In this document: positions 36,241 through 45,069 of the stretch, one piece after another
How the letters are laid out: each line of letters begins with the position of its first letter
Numbering within the stretch: position 1 is the first letter of the stretch
From: Acidobacteriota bacterium
GTDB taxonomy: Bacteria; Acidobacteriota; Terriglobia; Terriglobales; Acidobacteriaceae
DNA length: 64,000 bases
NCBI GenBank assembly: GCA_003225175.1
Contig: QIBA01000050.1
Coordinates: 58,750 to 122,749 of the forward strand
Direction: 5' to 3'
Position numbers and translations under genes: made by a program
Notes under the pieces: generated by a model
Told to the model about the DNA's origin: nothing
Databases searched by the model: none
Seen by the model: the letters and a program-made list of their open reading frames with translations, nothing else

Positions 36241-37254
36241 CTAAAGCCGCTGAATGTCGCTCCAGATGTTGGGATTCACAGGTATGCCCTGCGCAAGATT
36301 CTCGCCGCGCGTCTTCAGCACCTGTTCGCCTGGATAGCGCACGGGCTCTCCCTTGTTCTTCGCCCGATGCAGATCCTCGACGATGGCATCTGCTATTTCA
36401 TTTACTTTTTCCGCTGAACCAATCGAAGCAGGATCAATGGCGATGAACACTTGGGAGAGGCGCGTTTCCTGTTCCGGGTCGCCTGGGATCTCGTGTGTAG
36501 CCTTGCCTCCAGAAAGCGAGCTGGCGAGCAGGTCGAGCATCAACGCGAGTCCCGATCCTTTCCAGTAGCCGATCGGCAATGGTCTGTAGGATTTTTCGAT
36601 CGCTGCGGGATCGCTGGTCAACTCGCCCTCCACAGTGAAACCGCCCGGCACTGGCAACCTCTCTCCCTTAAGCCGATACGATTCGATCGCTCCATAAGAA
36701 AATTGCGACATAGCCATGTCGAGGACGATGTGACCTTCCCTGCGCGGAACTGCAATGATCACCGGATTGTTGCCCAGTCGAGGGTCGCTAGCACCCCAGG
36801 GCGGCAGATTAGGCATCGTATTCGTCCAGCAGATGCCGATTACGCCCGCATCTGCAGCCTGCCATCCGTAATTCCCACCGCGCATCCAGTGATTGGTATT
36901 CGCAAGGGCCACGCAGCCGATGCCATGGGTACGACTCAGCGTGATTGCACGATCCATGCACTGCTGCGCGTTCAACATGCCCGGACCCAAACGTCCGTCC
37001 CACCGCTCGAGCGCTCCAAATGGTGACATCAGTACTGGTGTGGCTTGCGGATCCACGATTCCGCTGCGCAGTGCGCGTAGGAATCGCAGAAAACGATTCA
37101 CGCCGTGGGAATACACTCCGTCGCGACTCGCATCGGCAAACAGGCCGGCAGCGCGACGGGCGCGATCCCCGGTGAATCCCACCTTCATTAAGATGCGGGC
37201 GAGCACATCGATAAGTTCGTGGTAGGGGACGCGAATCTCCGCTGATTGGACCAT
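36241..37254 (-). CDS. yiaK: 2,3-diketo-L-gulonate reductase-like (Ldh2/YiaK family) oxidoreductase
   Basis: A 337-residue NAD(P)H-dependent oxidoreductase of the malate/L-lactate dehydrogenase (Ldh2) family. Similarity to E. coli YiaK is extensive by eye: GVYSHGVNRFLRFL (catalytic His), GIGCVALANTNHWMRGGNYGWQAAD, GICWTNTMPNLPPWGA, MDLAMSQFSYG-like DMAMSQFSYGA and PIGYWKGSGLALMLDLLA. YiaK reduces 2,3-diketo-L-gulonate to 3-keto-L-gulonate. Here it adjoins a polyuronide locus, so another diketo or unsaturated uronic acid could be the real substrate. It is divergent from the cupin gene at 37387. Confidence 0.85.
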   Translation of the reverse strand: MVQSAEIRVPYHELIDVLARILMKVGFTGDRARRAAGLFADASRDGVYSHGVNRFLRFLRALRSGIVDPQATPVLMSPFGALERWDGRLGPGMLNAQQCMDRAITLSRTHGIGCVALANTNHWMRGGNYGWQAADAGVIGICWTNTMPNLPPWGASDPRLGNNPVIIAVPRREGHIVLDMAMSQFSYGAIESYRLKGERLPVPGGFTVEGELTSDPAAIEKSYRPLPIGYWKGSGLALMLDLLASSLSGGKATHEIPGDPEQETRLSQVFIAIDPASIGSAEKVNEIADAIVEDLHRAKNKGEPVRYPGEQVLKTRGENLAQGIPVNPNIWSDIQRL

Positions 37255-37386
37255 GAGTGCCTATCTCGTATTGCGGGATTTCTACAGCTTTGTTGAAGAT
37301 TTTATTTGGAAGATTCCGTACACTCTCTTGCTGTTTGGAATCAATTCGTCATTTTGTGCTGTGAAATCCTCAGGAGAGTCAGATCA

Positions 37387-37875
37387 ATGCATATGAGCGT
37401 GTCTCACGTAAGCGGAATTTTGGCGTTGCTGACAGCCGGCGTTATGGCCCTCGCTCAAGGCGCCAGCTCGGAAAAGCCTAGCGCGACGGTTCAGCCCTCT
37501 GCCAGTGGAAATGTGAAGTACTTCTCCAAAGACGATGTTTCGGCATCGTTTGCCAAAGGCGGCACGCTCGCCACGGAAAACAATTACAGAGTGATGACTG
37601 CTCACCGCACAGAATCCGGAAACGTTGAGATACATCGCAGTTATACCGACGTCTTCTACATTGTGCAGGGCAGCACGAATTTGGTTACTGGTGGAAGGGT
37701 GATCGGCGAAAAAGCGACGAATCCTGACGAACCACGCGGCGACTCGATTGAGGGAGGCGAAACACGGCGGCTCTCCGCTGGAGATGTGGCTGTGATTCCT
37801 GCAGGCATTCCGCATTGGATGAAAGATGTGGAGGGTACGCTGTTGTATTTCGTAGTGAAGGTGAAAAATCCTTAG
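37387..37875 (+). CDS. Exported cupin-domain protein
   Basis: A 162-residue protein with AGGAG upstream of the ATG at 37387 and a signal peptide ending near VMALAQG. The mature domain is a single cupin. It has NVEIHRSYTDVFYIVQGSTNLVTGG (motif 1, one His and weak Glu conservation) and LSAGDVAVIPAGIPHWMKD (motif 2 with a metal-type His). The metal site is only partly conserved. It precedes the lactamase-GH105 fusion gene by 21 bases and may be co-expressed with it. Function unknown. Confidence 0.78.
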   Translation: MHMSVSHVSGILALLTAGVMALAQGASSEKPSATVQPSASGNVKYFSKDDVSASFAKGGTLATENNYRVMTAHRTESGNVEIHRSYTDVFYIVQGSTNLVTGGRVIGEKATNPDEPRGDSIEGGETRRLSAGDVAVIPAGIPHWMKDVEGTLLYFVVKVKNP

Positions 37876-37896
37876 CAGGTTCACACATCACTTCTT

Positions 37897-40077
37897 ATGG
37901 GCAAAAAAATGCGAGTTCACAGCCAGGCAAGACTGCCACTTCTGCTTGTTCTACTTTTCTTGTCATACCTTGCCGCACAGACGCCAGGCAAGGCGCTTCA
38001 AATCTACTCACTCGACGTTGAAGGCGGCCAAGCGACGCTGCTCGTGAGTCCCTCAGGTCAATCCATGTTGGTCGATACCGGTTGGCCGGGATTCGAAGGC
38101 AGGGACGCCGATCGCATCATTGCGGCGACAAAGCTGGCTGGAGTCCAGCAGATCGATTACCTAGTGATCACGCACTACCATCGCGATCATGTCGGAGGTG
38201 TCTCTCAGCTCGCAGATCGAATCAAGATCGCAAACTTCATTGACCATGGCGACAACATGGAGGATGCCGATCAAACGCGGACTGGATATAACGAGTATCT
38301 CGCTGTAATTTCGAAAATGCACGGTAAGCGCTTGACTGTAAAGCCTAGTGATCGGATTCCTATGTCCGGAATCGATGTCCAGGTGCTTACTGCGGCGCGG
38401 CAGCACATCAATCATCCTCTGCCAGGCGGTGGACAATCAAACTCGTTCTGCGCCTCTGAGCCTGCGCCCCCTGAAGATCCAACCGAGAATTCGGCTTCTC
38501 TCGGCGTGCTCGTCACTTATGGCAAGTTCCGATTCCTGGATCTGGGTGACCTCACTAAGAAGGCGGAAATCGCCATGGTTTGCCCAAATAATCCCATCGG
38601 AAGAGTCGATGTCTTTCTCGTGAGCCATCATGGCCTCGATCAATCGAACTCGAAGGCGCTGGTGCGAGCCATCCATCCGCGCGTGGCCATCATGAATAAC
38701 GGTCCTCACAAGGGCGGCAGCCCTCAGGCATGGCAAACAGTGCACGAAACCCCCGGGGTTGAAGATCTTTGGCAGCTTCACTATGCGATGGATTCCGACA
38801 AAGCTCACAACAGCGCAGAGAATCTGATTGCGAACGTGAACGACTCCGAAGCAAACTACTTCAAGCTGGTGGCGCAAGCTGACGGATCGTTTACGATCCA
38901 GAATTCGCGCAACAATTTCGAAAAGAGTTATGCGCCGCTGAAGAGAAATCCAACTGATTTCAGCAGACTGCCCGCGCCGGCAGATTTCGACTATTCAGTC
39001 GCAGCTATCAAGACCATCACAGGTCCCTATCAGAATCCAGCGGACTTTGGCCCATGGTCGTACCAACGCGGACTCTTTCTCTACGGCGAATACCTCGTCT
39101 ACAAGCGCACTGGGAATCCTGCGTATCTCGATTTCATCAAGGGCTGGGTCGACTCGTACATCGACGCCGACGGCAAACTGAAGCACGGACTCGACAACCT
39201 GGATTCTATGATGGCAGGAAATCTGTTCGTGATTCTTTACCGCGAAACCAAAGACGATCGCTATAAACGGGCTGCGACCCAAATTCGTGAGCGCTTCGAT
39301 ACGTATCCACGCACCAAAGAAGGCGCATTCTGGCATGGAAGCACTCGGCAATGGCAGACATGGCTCGACGGAATTTTTATGTCCATGCCGCTGCTGGTTC
39401 GTTATGGGCAAACTTTTAACGACAGCCAGTACGCTGACGACGAGGCTACCAAGCAGATTCTGCTCTACGCGAAACATCAGAATGATCCCAAAACGGGACT
39501 GATGTTCCACGCCTATGACGAAAGCGGCCAGCAGCCCTGGGCAGATCCTGTAACCCATCATTCTCCCGAATTCTGGGCGAGAGCCATGGGTTGGTACGGT
39601 GTGGCAACGGTAGACATCCTTGACATGCTGCCGAATGACCATCCGCAGCGCCCCGCACTCATTGCGCAGCTCCAACAACTGGTGAAAGCGTATGCGAAGT
39701 ATCAGGACGCGCAGACCGGTCTCTGGTTTGAAGTCGTCAACCGCGGAGACGTGCCCGACAATTGGCTCGAGACTTCCAGTTCAGCGATGTACACGTACAC
39801 GATCTCGCGCGCGGTGGAGCGCGGATACGTCAGCAAGGATTATGAGAAATTCGCGCAGAAGGGGTATCGCGGCGTGCTGGCAAGCATCACGCGAAATCCG
39901 GATACAACGATCGAGATGCCAAACATCTGTGAAGGAACTAATGTCGGAGATCTCGATTTTTATTTGGGCAGAGCGCGCAAAACAAACGATCTTCACGGGA
40001 TGGGCGCTTTCCTGATCATGAACGAACAATTGCGCAAGAGCGCAGGGCCAAGCGGAGTGGTTGCGGCTCGCAAGTGA
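37897..40077 (+). CDS. Secreted fusion: ComEC-like metallo-beta-lactamase domain plus GH105
   Basis: A 726-residue exported protein with two apparently intact enzymes. After the signal peptide (to about residue 28), an MBL domain (30-345) begins LQIYSLDVEGGQATLLVSP. It carries THYHRDHVGG (H93, H95, D97, H98), LDLGDLT and VSHHGLDQSN, a layout like ComEC C-terminal and competence-type hydrolases. From about 365 a GH105 domain follows (unsaturated rhamnogalacturonyl/glucuronyl hydrolase). It has WSYQRGLFLYGEYLVY, LDNLDSMMAGN, catalytic D491 in WLDGIFMSMPLL, WARAMGWYGVA and the end-motif NICEGTNVGDLDFYLGR. GH105 would trim unsaturated uronates from pectin-like oligosaccharides. Why an MBL is attached is unclear. 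Confidence 0.85.
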   Translation: MGKKMRVHSQARLPLLLVLLFLSYLAAQTPGKALQIYSLDVEGGQATLLVSPSGQSMLVDTGWPGFEGRDADRIIAATKLAGVQQIDYLVITHYHRDHVGGVSQLADRIKIANFIDHGDNMEDADQTRTGYNEYLAVISKMHGKRLTVKPSDRIPMSGIDVQVLTAARQHINHPLPGGGQSNSFCASEPAPPEDPTENSASLGVLVTYGKFRFLDLGDLTKKAEIAMVCPNNPIGRVDVFLVSHHGLDQSNSKALVRAIHPRVAIMNNGPHKGGSPQAWQTVHETPGVEDLWQLHYAMDSDKAHNSAENLIANVNDSEANYFKLVAQADGSFTIQNSRNNFEKSYAPLKRNPTDFSRLPAPADFDYSVAAIKTITGPYQNPADFGPWSYQRGLFLYGEYLVYKRTGNPAYLDFIKGWVDSYIDADGKLKHGLDNLDSMMAGNLFVILYRETKDDRYKRAATQIRERFDTYPRTKEGAFWHGSTRQWQTWLDGIFMSMPLLVRYGQTFNDSQYADDEATKQILLYAKHQNDPKTGLMFHAYDESGQQPWADPVTHHSPEFWARAMGWYGVATVDILDMLPNDHPQRPALIAQLQQLVKAYAKYQDAQTGLWFEVVNRGDVPDNWLETSSSAMYTYTISRAVERGYVSKDYEKFAQKGYRGVLASITRNPDTTIEMPNICEGTNVGDLDFYLGRARKTNDLHGMGAFLIMNEQLRKSAGPSGVVAARK

Positions 40078-40146
40078 AGAGCATCTTGTCTATAACTGAA
40101 AAGGCGCCCGGCGGCTCGTTTTCAGCAACAAAATACAGCAAGTTTC

Positions 40147-40202
40147 GGCTTGACTGCAATTCTTCCTCCCATATGGCTTGACTGCAGTTCTTCCTCCCAT
40201 AT
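40147..40202 (+). repeat. 28-base tandem duplication in a promoter
   Basis: GGCTTGACTGCAATTCTTCC followed by TCCCATAT (40147-40174) is repeated immediately (40175-40202) with one base difference (CAATTC to CAGTTC). Each unit carries a TTGACT box and a TAT box 16 bases apart, so the promoter itself has been duplicated. Confidence 0.9.
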
Positions 40203-40205
40203 AAT
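40178..40205 (+). promoter_or_regulatory. Promoter of the IclR regulator gene
   Basis: TTGACT (40178-40183), a 16-base spacer and a perfect TATAAT (40200-40205). Start-up would be 6-8 bases on, at 40212-40214, where the GTG start codon lies, so the mRNA is probably leaderless. The duplicated unit may be the autoregulatory operator. Confidence 0.75.
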
Positions 40206-40213
40206 GAGTCGCC

Positions 40214-41068
40214 GTGTCACATACTAAGACAAAGCGGGATTCCCGATCTCCTTACCAAATCCAGGTAGTGGACCGGGCGTTGGCCTTGCTGGAGGTTCTC
40301 TCCCATCAGGGACCGGATCTCACGCTCATGCAAATTTCCGAGATGTTGAAGTTGCACAAGAGCACGGCACACCGCCTGATCATGGTGCTCGAGCGCCATC
40401 GCCTCATCGAAAAAAATTCAAACACCGGCAAGTATCGGCTCGGCCTGAAGCTCTTTGAGCTTGGTACCAAGGCTATTGGCCAACTCGATCTGCGCGAGCG
40501 CGCGCGTCCATATCTTGAACGCGCGGTTCTCGACACCGGCGAGACAGTCCACCTTTGTGTTTACGATGATGGCGAGGTCGTGTACCTCGACAAGGTGGAA
40601 CCCGCGCGCAGCGTGCGCTTGGCGTCGAGCGTTGGAAGGCGAAATCCGGCTTATTGCACCTCGGTTGGCAAGGCAATGATGGCGTTTCTGCCGGAGGCAC
40701 AGGTTGAAATCGCCGCCCAGAAGCACGGCTTTCGCCAGCTCACGCGTAAGACCCTTAGCAACATGCTCGAGCTGCGTGCTGAGTTGGCAAAGGTTCGCAA
40801 ACTGGGATATGCAGTCGACAATGAAGAGAACGAAGAGGGCGTTTGCTGTGTCGGCTGCCCGGTGTGGGGATTCGGGCAGCATCCGATAGCAGCAATCAGC
40901 GTTTCAGGTCCGACATTTCGCATGACAGCCGAGAAGATTCCCATGGTGGCACAATCGATTGTCAATGTAGCCCACGCGCTGTCGAGAGAATTAGGAATGC
41001 GGACAATTCCAGCGGCAATTGCTGGAAGTATGAGCCAGGTAGTCCAGGCTCAAGAAATTAGGGCTTAA
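40214..41068 (+). CDS. IclR-family transcriptional regulator (KdgR-like)
   Basis: A 284-residue repressor or activator. The winged helix-turn-helix is N-terminal (QVVDRALALLEVLSH...TLMQISEMLKLHKSTAHRLIMVLERHRLIEK). The IclR effector domain follows (YRLGLKLFELG, LRERARPYLERAVLDTGETVHLCVYDDGEVVYLDKVE, NPAYCTSVGKAMMAFLP, YAVDNEENEEGVCCVGCPV). It heads a run of uronate genes, so a KdgR-like response to KDG or another uronate intermediate is likely. The GTG start has no ribosome site but has a strong promoter right before it. A terminator follows. Confidence 0.9.
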   Translation: MSHTKTKRDSRSPYQIQVVDRALALLEVLSHQGPDLTLMQISEMLKLHKSTAHRLIMVLERHRLIEKNSNTGKYRLGLKLFELGTKAIGQLDLRERARPYLERAVLDTGETVHLCVYDDGEVVYLDKVEPARSVRLASSVGRRNPAYCTSVGKAMMAFLPEAQVEIAAQKHGFRQLTRKTLSNMLELRAELAKVRKLGYAVDNEENEEGVCCVGCPVWGFGQHPIAAISVSGPTFRMTAEKIPMVAQSIVNVAHALSRELGMRTIPAAIAGSMSQVVQAQEIRA

Positions 41069-41077
41069 GTTGGGCAG

Positions 41078-41101
41078 AACTCGGCGAGAGCCGAGTTTTT
41101 G
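41078..41101 (+). terminator. Rho-independent terminator after the IclR gene
   Basis: Stem AACTCGGC (41078-41085) / GCCGAGTT (41090-41097) with a GAGA loop merges into TTTTTG. Confidence 0.9.
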
Positions 41102-41269
41102 TGTGCCCATTTATTAAGGCGATACGACGTACTGCAATGCGGTACATGGAAAATAAGTCTGATTCAAATGCGTTCGTGCGGTTCAAAACACCAGCAGGGC
41201 ACAATCCCGCCAATGGAAAGCCTGTTGAACGGAAGTTCACCATGCACGGCCTTTGACGACTCGGTAGCG

Positions 41270-41307
41270 GTTTCCATTCATCTAACCGGATAATGGAGGC
41301 CGGAAAC
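41270..41307 (+). promoter_or_regulatory. Candidate operator upstream of the uronate operon
   Basis: Nested inverted repeats: GTTTCC (41270-41275) with GGAAAC (41302-41307), and inside them TCCATT (41273-41278) with AATGGA (41292-41297). The site lies about 100-135 bases before the isomerase gene in a 336-base gap that otherwise holds only the IclR terminator and a small GCTATATAGC palindrome (41314-41323). It is a reasonable binding site for the IclR protein. Confidence 0.4.
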
Positions 41308-41404
41308 GAACGGGCTATATAGCGTGAACTCGCACTCGCGCGGTACGGCTCGTTCGCAATCTCTATTCGCGGCAGCTCTTCACGCCGTCAGCGGAGCAGG
41401 AATC

Positions 41405-42244
41405 ATGAGCACTCAGCCCCAGATCTTTGATGAGCCGGTCACTCGTGAGGGCAATGTCTTTCGCAGGACCAATGCGCACAAAGGCCGCAAAGTCTTCATT
41501 ACTCCGGCGAATAGCACGATGAAGCATCTGTGCTACGCGCGAATCATCCTGGACAAGAGCACCCCGAAAGTGCAGTTTGACAATGGGAAGCAGGAAACTG
41601 CGTTCATTTGTCTGTCGGGAGAAGTTCACGTCACAGTTGGTTCGGAACGGTTCAGTTTAGGGGAACGGGATTCCGTATACATTCCGCGCGGCTCAGCTAT
41701 TAGTCTTGAAACTCAGAGCTCGGCGGACATTGCGGAATTCTCAGCGGAGGTGGACCAGAAGTATCCACTTCACATCGTGCGCTATTCCGATGTGAAAAAC
41801 GACAAATCGCTCCATTTCACGGCAGGCGGAGCGGCCACCACTCGCGATCTCAATATTCTGATCGGAAAGAATGTCCAGGCGGGGCGTCTCCTCGCAGGTC
41901 TTACCATTTCGGAACCGGGTAACTGGACGAGCTGGCCTCCGCATGAGCACGCCGCAATGCTGGAGGAAATGTACGTATACACACACATGCCTCCGCCGGG
42001 ATTCGGCATTCAGTTTGTTTATACCGACACGAAAGAGCCGGAGTTAGCCACGATCGTGCGCGATGGCGACGCGGTCTTGATGCCGCGCGGCTATCATCCC
42101 AACGTGGCCGCGCCTGGACATCGCATTGGGTTCCTGTGGGCGATGGCTGCGCACCGGGAGAAGGAAGATCGGCAATTTGGCGTCGTGAACGTACAGCCGG
42201 AGTTCAGTCAGTCGGGTTCAGGGCTCGAGGCGAGCAGAAAGTAA
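41405..42244 (+). CDS. KduI/IolB-family cupin isomerase
   Basis: A 279-residue bicupin. The start at 41405 is chosen for GGAG 8 bases upstream and because the protein length then equals that of KduI. The second cupin has SWPPHEHAAMLEEMYVYTH (metal His/His/Glu) and AVLMPRGYHPNVAAPG, which resembles IolB (5-deoxy-glucuronate isomerase) more than E. coli KduI. Since KduD follows 2 bases later, the likely reaction is isomerisation of 5-keto-4-deoxyuronate (from unsaturated uronates) to 2,5-diketo-3-deoxygluconate. That role is an inference from context. Confidence 0.78.
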   Translation: MSTQPQIFDEPVTREGNVFRRTNAHKGRKVFITPANSTMKHLCYARIILDKSTPKVQFDNGKQETAFICLSGEVHVTVGSERFSLGERDSVYIPRGSAISLETQSSADIAEFSAEVDQKYPLHIVRYSDVKNDKSLHFTAGGAATTRDLNILIGKNVQAGRLLAGLTISEPGNWTSWPPHEHAAMLEEMYVYTHMPPPGFGIQFVYTDTKEPELATIVRDGDAVLMPRGYHPNVAAPGHRIGFLWAMAAHREKEDRQFGVVNVQPEFSQSGSGLEASRK

Positions 42245-42245
42245 A

Positions 42246-43007
42246 TTGATCCTCGAACAATTTAGACTTGACGGCAAAACGGCACTAATCACTGGGGCAT
42301 CAGCCGGGCTCGGTGCAGCAATGGCAATCGCGCTTGCGGAAGCCGGAGCCGACGTCGTTTGTCACGGCAATTCCCGTTCTCCGCAGGCAACCTGTAAGAC
42401 GATCGAGAGGCTCGGGCGGCGGGCAACAGGAATTCAAGCTGATTTGGCGCAGGCGGGAGCGGCAGAGACTCTGTTTGAGAAGGCGCAGCAACTTGCGCCA
42501 GTAGACATCGTTGTCAATAATGCCGGGACCATTCGCCGTGCTAACGCGGTGGACTACAGCGATGCGGATTGGACGACTGTCCTCCAAGTGAATCTGAATT
42601 CGCTCTGGAAACTATGCCAGACTGCGGGCAAATCATTCATTGCGAGGCGGTCTGGCGGAAAGATCGTGAACATCGCCTCGCTGCTGGCTTTTCAGGGAGG
42701 CATCACAGTACCGGCTTACGCTGCCTCAAAAGGAGCCGTGGCGCAGTTAACGAAAGCTTTGGCCAATGAATGGGCATCGCAGGGAATAAACGTGAATGCC
42801 GTCGCGCCTGGTTACATGCGTACGGATAATACGGCTGCTCTACAGAGAGATGGGACACGCAATCGCCAGATTCTCGAGCGAATTCCGGCGCAGCGATGGG
42901 GAGAGCCGGCTGATATCTGTGGAGCTGCCGTATTCCTTGCATCTCGAGCAAGTGATTACGTTCACGGTCACGTTCTGGTTGTTGATGGTGGTTGGATGGG
43001 CAGGTGA
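42246..43007 (+). CDS. kduD: 2-deoxy-D-gluconate 3-dehydrogenase / DKII reductase (KduD)
   Basis: A 253-residue short-chain dehydrogenase, the same length as E. coli KduD. It reduces 2,5-diketo-3-deoxygluconate to 2-keto-3-deoxygluconate. The NAD site is TGASAGLG, then NNAGTIRR. The catalytic Ser/Tyr/Lys lie in NIASLLAFQGGITVPAYAASKGAV. The C-terminal signature NVNAVAPGYMRTDNTAALQRDGTRNRQILERIPAQRWGEP and VDGGWMGR agrees with KduD. The start is TTG, 2 bases after the isomerase stop. Confidence 0.92.
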   Translation: MILEQFRLDGKTALITGASAGLGAAMAIALAEAGADVVCHGNSRSPQATCKTIERLGRRATGIQADLAQAGAAETLFEKAQQLAPVDIVVNNAGTIRRANAVDYSDADWTTVLQVNLNSLWKLCQTAGKSFIARRSGGKIVNIASLLAFQGGITVPAYAASKGAVAQLTKALANEWASQGINVNAVAPGYMRTDNTAALQRDGTRNRQILERIPAQRWGEPADICGAAVFLASRASDYVHGHVLVVDGGWMGR

Positions 43008-43034
43008 AAGCGGCAACACATAAAGGAGCGCGAG

Positions 43035-44360
43035 TTGCATCAGACGAAGGTTGATCAGTCAGCGTACGCGCCGCCATCGGTTGGGGCCGCCGTTCAAGCC
43101 AGTGCTGGCGGGAATTATCGCTGGGGTATCTGCGCTCTGCTGTTCTTTGCGACCACCATCAACTATATGGATCGACAGGTACTCGGCCTGCTCGCGCCGG
43201 ACCTGCAGAAAATTTTTCGTTGGAATGAGATCCAGTACGGCTATATCGTCACCACGTTTCAAACCACGTACGCGCTGGGACTGCTCCTCATGGGCCGGTT
43301 TATGGACCGACTGGGGACGCGCCTGGGGTATGCAATTTCCATCTGCATCTGGAGCCTCGCGGCTATGGGGCATGCATTAGCGAATTCCGCATTTGGATTC
43401 GCTGTTGCTCGTGGATTTTTGGGCTTGGGCGAATCCGGTAACTTTCCGGCTGCGATAAAAACCGTTACTGAGTGGTTCCCAAAAAAGGAACGAGCGCTCG
43501 CGACCGGCATCTTCAACTCTGGGACCAATGTAGGAGCCATCGTTGCGCCGCTTACGGTTCCGTGGATTGCAGTGAACCTTGGTTGGCGTTGGGCTTTTCT
43601 GTTCACCGGATTTTTTAGCGCAACCTGGCTGCTTCTGTGGCTTGTGCTTTACCGGCGTCCGCAGGAGCACTCGCGAATCTCCGCTAGTGAGCTCCAATAC
43701 ATCCTGAGTGAACCAGTCGAACCGACCACGCAGATTGCTTGGGCGCACTTGTTGCGGCACCGTCAGACATGGGCATTCGCGATTGGTAAGTTCATGACGG
43801 ACCCAATCTGGTGGTTTTATCTGTTCTGGCTGGCAAAGTTCTTCGCCTCAGCTCATGGCCTGACTTTGACCAAACTCGGCCCGCCGATAGTAGTCATTTA
43901 TCTTGCGGCTGATGTTGGCAGTATTTCTGGAGGCTGGCTTTCATCCAGCCTCCTCAAGCGAGGCTGGAGCGCGAACAGAGCGCGTAAGACCGCCATGCTG
44001 ATTTGCGCGTTGTGTGTGGTCCCAGTAGTGTTCATTCCCCACTTAACTGGTTTGTGGCCCCAGGTTGCGCTGTTCAGTTTGGCAACGGCCGCGCATCAGG
44101 GATGGTCGGCCAACATATTCACCACGGCGTCCGACATGTTTCCGCGCCGTGCCATCGGTTCAGTGGTTGGCATTGGAGGTTTTGGAGGTGCTGTAGGGGG
44201 AATGTGCATTGCCAGCTTCACTGGTTATCACCTTCAATACACACACAGCTATTCACTACTTATGCTTATTGCGGGTTCTGCATATTTGTCTGCACTGCTC
44301 GTTATCCACCTGCTGGTCCCGGGACTGGAGCCAGCGGTTATTGAAGCTGAGGCCAAATAG
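43035..44360 (+). CDS. Hexuronate MFS transporter (ExuT-like, ACS family)
   Basis: A 441-residue inner-membrane transporter with 12 helices. Anion:cation symporter features are ATTINYMDRQVLGLLAPDLQ, GRFMDRLGTRLGYA, the GLGESGNFPAAIKTVTEWFPKKERALATGIFNSG block and GGWLSSSLLKRGWSANRARKT. It probably imports galacturonate, glucuronate or a related uronate for the surrounding enzymes. The start is TTG with AAAGGAG 8-9 bases upstream. It lies 27 bases after kduD and 3 bases before the aldolase gene. Confidence 0.88.
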   Translation: MHQTKVDQSAYAPPSVGAAVQASAGGNYRWGICALLFFATTINYMDRQVLGLLAPDLQKIFRWNEIQYGYIVTTFQTTYALGLLLMGRFMDRLGTRLGYAISICIWSLAAMGHALANSAFGFAVARGFLGLGESGNFPAAIKTVTEWFPKKERALATGIFNSGTNVGAIVAPLTVPWIAVNLGWRWAFLFTGFFSATWLLLWLVLYRRPQEHSRISASELQYILSEPVEPTTQIAWAHLLRHRQTWAFAIGKFMTDPIWWFYLFWLAKFFASAHGLTLTKLGPPIVVIYLAADVGSISGGWLSSSLLKRGWSANRARKTAMLICALCVVPVVFIPHLTGLWPQVALFSLATAAHQGWSANIFTTASDMFPRRAIGSVVGIGGFGGAVGGMCIASFTGYHLQYTHSYSLLMLIAGSAYLSALLVIHLLVPGLEPAVIEAEAK

Positions 44361-44363
44361 AAA

Positions 44364-45038
44364 ATGACCAGGGAACAGGTTCGCGCACGAGTACGGGAAG
44401 TGGGAATCGTTCCGGTGATCCGGGCAGCGTCTGCGAAAAAAGCTTTGGCGGCGGCGGACGCAGTAGCGGCTGGTGGCATCACCATTCTAGAAGTGACGAT
44501 GACCGTGCCCGGCGCTCTTGATGCAATTAGACAGCTTGTGAAGAACCTTGGGAATGAGGTGCTCGTCGGAGCCGGTACAGTGCTGGATGCAGATGCTGCT
44601 CGCCAGTGTTTCGAGGCGGGCGCGGAGTTCCTGGTGACTCCCGGTTTCGATCTTGCGACTGTCAAAGCTGCAAATGATGCCGGCAAAGTCATCATGGCGG
44701 GAGCGCTCACGCCCACAGAAGTAATCGCCGCATGGAAAGGTGGAGCAGATTTCGTCAAAATTTTTCCTGCAAGCGCTGTCGGAGGAGCAAGTTATTTGAA
44801 ATCGTTGCGTGGCCCACTTCCACAGATTCCGCTGGTACCCACTGGCGGCGTGAATCTGAATACCGCCGCCGACTTTATCCGCGCTGGAGCAGCCGCGCTC
44901 GGAGTCGGTGGCGAGTTAATTCTGCCCGCAGCCCTTAACACTGGCGACACAGGACAGATCACTGAACTCGCAAAAAAATATCTAGCTATTGTCCGGCAGA
45001 CACGCGAGGCGGAGAAGCCAGCGCTGACGGCTGTGTGA
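44364..45038 (+). CDS. eda: KDPG/KHG aldolase (Eda)
   Basis: A 224-residue class I aldolase splitting 2-keto-3-deoxy-6-phosphogluconate into pyruvate and glyceraldehyde 3-phosphate. Motifs are GIVPVIRA, ITILEVTMT (catalytic Glu), GAGTVLDADAARQCFEAGAEFLVTPG, Schiff-base Lys in FVKIFPAS and PTGGVNLNTA. It closes the uronate pathway of this operon. KDG kinase, needed just before it, is not encoded in the window. Confidence 0.93.
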   Translation: MTREQVRARVREVGIVPVIRAASAKKALAAADAVAAGGITILEVTMTVPGALDAIRQLVKNLGNEVLVGAGTVLDADAARQCFEAGAEFLVTPGFDLATVKAANDAGKVIMAGALTPTEVIAAWKGGADFVKIFPASAVGGASYLKSLRGPLPQIPLVPTGGVNLNTAADFIRAGAAALGVGGELILPAALNTGDTGQITELAKKYLAIVRQTREAEKPALTAV

Positions 45039-45069
45039 GTGTCTGATTCGTATTCAAAGACCGAAGAGA

